64,000 nucleotides of DNA, taken from the NCBI GenBank assembly GCA_964291475.2, contig OZ220075.1, positions 124,001 through 188,000 on the forward strand, written 5' to 3'. A program made the translations under genes and the position numbers. The DNA is from DAOUKH01 sp964291475 (GTDB lineage: Bacteria > Chloroflexota > Dehalococcoidia > SHYB01). Under the pieces are notes generated by a model that was not told where the DNA came from, ran no database searches, and worked only from the letters and a program-made list of their open reading frames with translations. Positions 61,434 through 64,000 of this stretch are shown here, piece by piece. The first letter of the stretch is position 1; each line of letters begins with the position of its first letter.

Positions 61434-61665
61434 TTGGGCAGCACTCCAAGCCTATCTCCCGAGAGACCTTTCAGGACCCGCGGCGCCGCCTGCGGACCGT
61501 CCATGCAGGGGCAACCCTCGTGGTTGCCCAGGGGTGCGGGCGGGCTCTTCTCCCCTCCCCTCCGACCTCTCCCTCTCTGTTGGAGACCACCCCAAAACAC
61601 CCCCCGCAGGGGGAGCACCTCAAACCTCCCTTCCTATGGGAGGGACTGAGGGCGGGCACGCGCCC
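61434..61665. repeat. Dispersed palindromic repeat copy
   Basis: It contains the TGCAGGGGCAACCC..GGTTGCCC module (61503-61530), a CTCCCTCT..GGAG segment and a CTCCCTTCCTATGGGAGGGACTGAGGGCGGGCACGCG unit. This is the same family as at 46309, 47390 and 56118. No gene is seen. Confidence 0.7.
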
Positions 61666-62229
61666 CTACCGAATCGCCGGGACGTCCTGGGTCCAGTACT
61701 TCTCCCAGCTCGGCCACGCATCGGGGAGTTGCCCCACCTGCAGCGCCCTGCCTCCCCCGCTGTCCACGGTCACGTCCTTGGCGTGGCCGGGGCGGTCGAG
61801 CGCGTCCACGGCGTACCAGCGCATGAGCTTGCGGCGGCGGAAGTACCACGTGCCCTCTTGCCGCTCGTAGCTGTCCCAGTATTGGATCGTGCCCACGATC
61901 CAGATGTCGCCCCGGTCCAGCTCGTCGCGGCAGTAGACGACGCCGCGCCCCTTGTCCGGGTCGTCGGGATCGAGGTCGATGATGTGGTTGCCCACGAAGT
62001 GGATGCTGCTCTTGGTGTTGCTCATCGTCTTGACGAACCAGGCGCGCAGCTTGTCCCGCCCGAAGGAGTCGCGTCCCACCTGCACGTTGGGGATGAACAG
62101 CTCCACCATGTCGTCGAAGTTGCGCGTGTCGAGCGCGAGGGCGTAGCGGGCGACGAGCTGCCGTATCTGCTCCGTCGACTCCATCCGGTCGATCCGCTGT
62201 TCCAAGCTCATCGGCGAGACGTCCGCCAT
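61666..62229 (-). CDS. SnoaL-like (NTF2-fold) protein
   Basis: 187 aa. LEQRIDRMESTEQIRQLVARYALALDTRNFDDMVELFIPNVQVGRDSFGRDKLRAWF, followed by SSIHFVGNHIIDLD and GTWYFRRRKLMRWYAVD, match SnoaL_4-type NTF2-fold proteins. Such proteins act as small isomerase, dehydratase or dioxygenase-associated enzymes. The start is at 62229, with MSLEQR at about residue 7 a possible alternative. The substrate is unknown. Confidence 0.78.
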   Translation of the reverse strand: MADVSPMSLEQRIDRMESTEQIRQLVARYALALDTRNFDDMVELFIPNVQVGRDSFGRDKLRAWFVKTMSNTKSSIHFVGNHIIDLDPDDPDKGRGVVYCRDELDRGDIWIVGTIQYWDSYERQEGTWYFRRRKLMRWYAVDALDRPGHAKDVTVDSGGGRALQVGQLPDAWPSWEKYWTQDVPAIR

Positions 62230-62331
62230 CGCATCCTCCTGCTCTCCCGCACCGATTCAACCGAGTGCGCAGTGTAGTCGGCGCGGCCCCATTCCACAAA
62301 CCGCGGCCCCAGCCCGGAGCCCATGCTTTGC

Positions 62332-62337
62332 TATAAT
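62332..62337 (+). promoter_or_regulatory. Perfect -10 hexamer before a small ORF and tRNA-Pro
   Basis: TATAAT, preceded by TTGC. A start 6-8 bases on would put the GTG at 62348 almost at the transcript end. The transcript could also carry the tRNA-Pro 240 bases downstream. Confidence 0.45.
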
Positions 62338-62347
62338 GAACCACGCT

Positions 62348-62560
62348 GTGGACCGGGCCGGCGACAAGGAGTGGAGGACCTCAGACCTGTTCCGTCCCTA
62401 CTGGACGGTGGAGACGGACGAAACGCTGAGGCTCGAATCCGACACCGTATCGCCCAAGGTGCAGGCGGAGTGGTACTCCTACAAGCTCGGCGCGCTGGCG
62501 TCGGGCAGTGGGCACCTCCTCCCGACCTTCGACGATGCTTGGGGCGACGGCTACGCCTAA
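62348..62560 (+). CDS. Small acidic protein of unknown function (70 aa)
   Basis: GTG start 11 bases after a perfect TATAAT; an ATG at 62336 lies inside that -10 and could not be transcribed from it. The sequence (WRTSDLFRPYWTVETDETLRLESD, KVQAEWYSYKLGALASGSGHLLPTF) has a protein-like composition, no membrane segment and no family I recognise. It ends 20 bp before tRNA-Pro and may share its transcript. Confidence 0.45.
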   Translation: MDRAGDKEWRTSDLFRPYWTVETDETLRLESDTVSPKVQAEWYSYKLGALASGSGHLLPTFDDAWGDGYA

Positions 62561-62580
62561 GGCCGGTCACGGCAAAACGA

Positions 62581-62657
<77 letters not shown>

Positions 62658-62668
62658 TGCAATCGACA

Positions 62669-62701
62669 GCATCCCGCCAGCCACGGCGGGATGCTCTTTT
62701 T
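62669..62701 (+). terminator. Rho-independent terminator after tRNA-Pro
   Basis: A 10-bp perfect stem (GCATCCCGCC/GGCGGGATGC, arms 62669-62678 and 62685-62694) with a 6-base loop, then TCTTTTT. It is the clearest classical terminator in the window. Confidence 0.92.
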
Positions 62702-62746
62702 CGGACTACCGCAGCAGTGACGAGAGGCTGAGCGCGGCGGCGGCTA

Positions 62747-62755
62747 TGGTACACT
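62747..62755 (+). promoter_or_regulatory. Extended -10 promoter of ispH
   Basis: TGGTACACT, an extended -10, about 41 bases before the ispH ATG and just after the tRNA-Pro terminator. AGGTAGGA near the ATG may be the ribosome site. Confidence 0.45.
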
Positions 62756-62796
62756 TCAGGCTGCCCGCAAACGCCGCAGACTTCAGGTAGGACATC

Positions 62797-63741
62797 ATGG
62801 TGCAAGAGAAACGGCGCGTCGTACTCACCAACCCCCGCGGCTTCTGCGCGGGCGTCGAGCGGGCCATCGACGTCGTCGAGATCGCCCTCGGCAAATACGG
62901 GCCGCCGGTCTACGTGCGCAAGGAGATCGTGCACAACCCGCACGTGGTCGACGACCTGCGCAAGAAGGGCGCCATCTTCGTCGAGTCCGAGGAAGAGGTC
63001 CCCGAAGGCGGCGTCGTCATCTTCAGCGCCCACGGCGTGGCCCCGTCCGTCCGCGTCAGGTCCGACGCGAGGCAGCTGACTTCCATCGACGCCACCTGCC
63101 CGCTCGTCACGAAAGTCCATCTCGAAGCGCAGAAGTACGTGAAGGACGGCTACTCGATCCTGCTCATCGGCCACGAGGGCCACGACGAGATCGTCGGCAC
63201 TATGGGGGAGGCCCCCGACAGCATCCAGCTCGTCCAAGACGTCGAGGATGCCGGCATCGTGGAGCCGGCCAACCCGGACCGCTTGGTCTGCCTCACCCAG
63301 ACGACGCTGAGCATCGACGACACCTTCGACATCGTGGAAACGCTGCAGCGGCGCTTCCCGAACATGCTGATACGGAACGACATCTGCTACGCCACGCAAA
63401 ACCGCCAGACCGCCATCAAGGAAATCACCAGCGACGTCGACCTGATCCTCGTCGTGGGCGCGGCGAACAGCTCGAACTCGATACGCCTGATGGAAGTGGC
63501 CCGCTCCTACGGCGTGGAGGCGCACCGCATCGCCGACGCGGCCGAGATCGATCCCGTCTGGCTCGAAGGCAAGACCGCGATCGGCCTCACCTCCGGCGCG
63601 TCCACTCCCGAGATCAAGGTCTCCGAGGTGCTCGACTACCTCAGCGAGCGCGGCTCCCTCAACGTCCGGGAGGTCGAGGTCATCGAAGAGAACGTGACCT
63701 TCCTCCTGCCCAAGGAGCTGCGCGGCCTGGCCAAGGCGTAG
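62797..63741 (+). CDS. ispH: 4-hydroxy-3-methylbut-2-enyl diphosphate reductase (IspH/LytB)
   Basis: 314 aa. LTNPRGFCAGVERAIDVVE holds the first [4Fe-4S] Cys; DATCPLVTKVHLEAQKY the second; RNDICYATQNRQTAIKEI the third. VRKEIVHNPHVVDDL and FSAHGVAPSVR carry the substrate His residues. It performs the last step of the MEP pathway, giving IPP and DMAPP, so this organism makes isoprenoids by that route. It has its own extended -10. Confidence 0.98.
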   Translation: MVQEKRRVVLTNPRGFCAGVERAIDVVEIALGKYGPPVYVRKEIVHNPHVVDDLRKKGAIFVESEEEVPEGGVVIFSAHGVAPSVRVRSDARQLTSIDATCPLVTKVHLEAQKYVKDGYSILLIGHEGHDEIVGTMGEAPDSIQLVQDVEDAGIVEPANPDRLVCLTQTTLSIDDTFDIVETLQRRFPNMLIRNDICYATQNRQTAIKEITSDVDLILVVGAANSSNSIRLMEVARSYGVEAHRIADAAEIDPVWLEGKTAIGLTSGASTPEIKVSEVLDYLSERGSLNVREVEVIEENVTFLLPKELRGLAKA

Positions 63742-63830
63742 CGGCGGGGCCTCCAATCCGCCACCCCGGTGAGGGGCGTAGTCTCCTTCGACCCCGCGCT
63801 GCGGCGCGGCCTATACCGGATCGCTTCGCG

Positions 63831-64000
63831 ATGGAGATTCTGACAACCGCCCCGACCCGCATGGCGCAGCGCCTCCCTGTTGCCTCCGCCCTCGCCGCCG
63901 GCTTGGCCGCCTTGTTCACCCTCGCCGCCTGCGCCTCCGACGGCGCACCCACGCCCACCGACGCCCCGCCCCCCAGCGAGCCGTCCGCGACCGAAGCGTC
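63831..64000 (+). CDS. Lipoprotein, 3' end beyond window
   Basis: The frame is open from ATG 63831 (or ATG 63861) to the right edge. A signal peptide with a hydrophobic core (LAAGLAALFTLAAC) and lipobox LAAC is followed by a Pro/Thr/Ser/Ala-rich linker (APTPTDAPPPSEPS), the same design as the other lipoproteins here. The mature domain lies outside the window, so function cannot be stated. No clear ribosome site is seen. Confidence 0.65.
   Translation, partial: MEILTTAPTRMAQRLPVASALAAGLAALFTLAACASDGAPTPTDAPPPSEPSATEA

Overview
The window is high-GC DNA (about two thirds G+C by eye) from a free-living, catabolically versatile bacterium. Gene content fits a Chloroflexota/SAR202-type (Dehalococcoidia-related) genome: many CaiB/BaiF type III CoA-transferases including fused two-domain forms, dipeptide-type ABC importers with lipoproteins carrying long Gly-Pro-Ala or Thr-Pro linkers, sulfatase-fold enzymes, pyridoxamine-phosphate-oxidase-like flavoproteins and many amidohydrolases. 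There is no rRNA or single-copy phylogenetic marker that settles the lineage, so this placement is inference. Seven otherwise well-conserved genes (including the essential valS) carry indels, mostly in short C/G runs, which suggests residual sequencing error as well as any real decay.

Layout. 1-6976 (minus): importer operon, lipoprotein SBP, DppB-like and DppC-like permeases, then RidA, a PPOX-like protein and a fused CoA-transferase that runs off the left edge. 7238-10377 (plus): amidase and a tandem alpha/beta hydrolase. 10383-14817: DUF35 protein with a disrupted thiolase-like partner (minus), then acyl-CoA dehydrogenase, DUF169 protein and enoyl-CoA hydratase (plus). 14936-22060 (minus): second importer operon, SBP, two sulfatase-fold enzymes with Thr at the formylglycine-Cys position, DppB, DppC. 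22303-22458: tRNA-Glu and tRNA-Gln. 22619-29947: housekeeping block, unknown gene coupled to secA, prs, and divergent valS. 30023-41603: small ORF, membrane protein, HyuA-like pseudogene, fused CoA-transferase, MaoC-type dehydratase, D-aminoacylase-like amidohydrolase, a PPOX pair, a conserved unknown and a HerA-like ATPase. 41712-47379: two overlapping CoA-transferases, sulfate adenylyltransferase, Lgt and thioredoxin reductase. 47723-56117: pyroglutamyl-peptidase-like protein, MFS exporter, TusA-like and NifS-like proteins, amidohydrolase, second PPOX pair and another fused CoA-transferase. 56118-57360: palindromic tandem repeat array and structured intergenic DNA. 57361-64000: HNH endonuclease with membrane segments, hotdog thioesterase, UGSC-type selenoprotein and its partner, Phd/PIN toxin-antitoxin pair, EthD-like protein, SnoaL-like protein, tRNA-Pro with terminator, IspH and a truncated lipoprotein gene.

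How it fits together. The two importers feed organic substrates to amidases, amidohydrolases, HyuA-type and hotdog/MaoC enzymes. CoA-transferases activate acids, and acyl-CoA dehydrogenase, hydratase and the thiolase/DUF35 pair degrade them. The strongest unusual signals are an in-frame UGA at the Sec position of a UGSC-family protein with a SECIS-like hairpin, a second in-frame UGA in the thiolase-like gene with a similar hairpin, two Thr-for-Cys sulfatase-fold enzymes inside a transporter operon, a NifS-like protein with Met in place of the PLP lysine, and a toxin-antitoxin promoter made of tandem palindromes.
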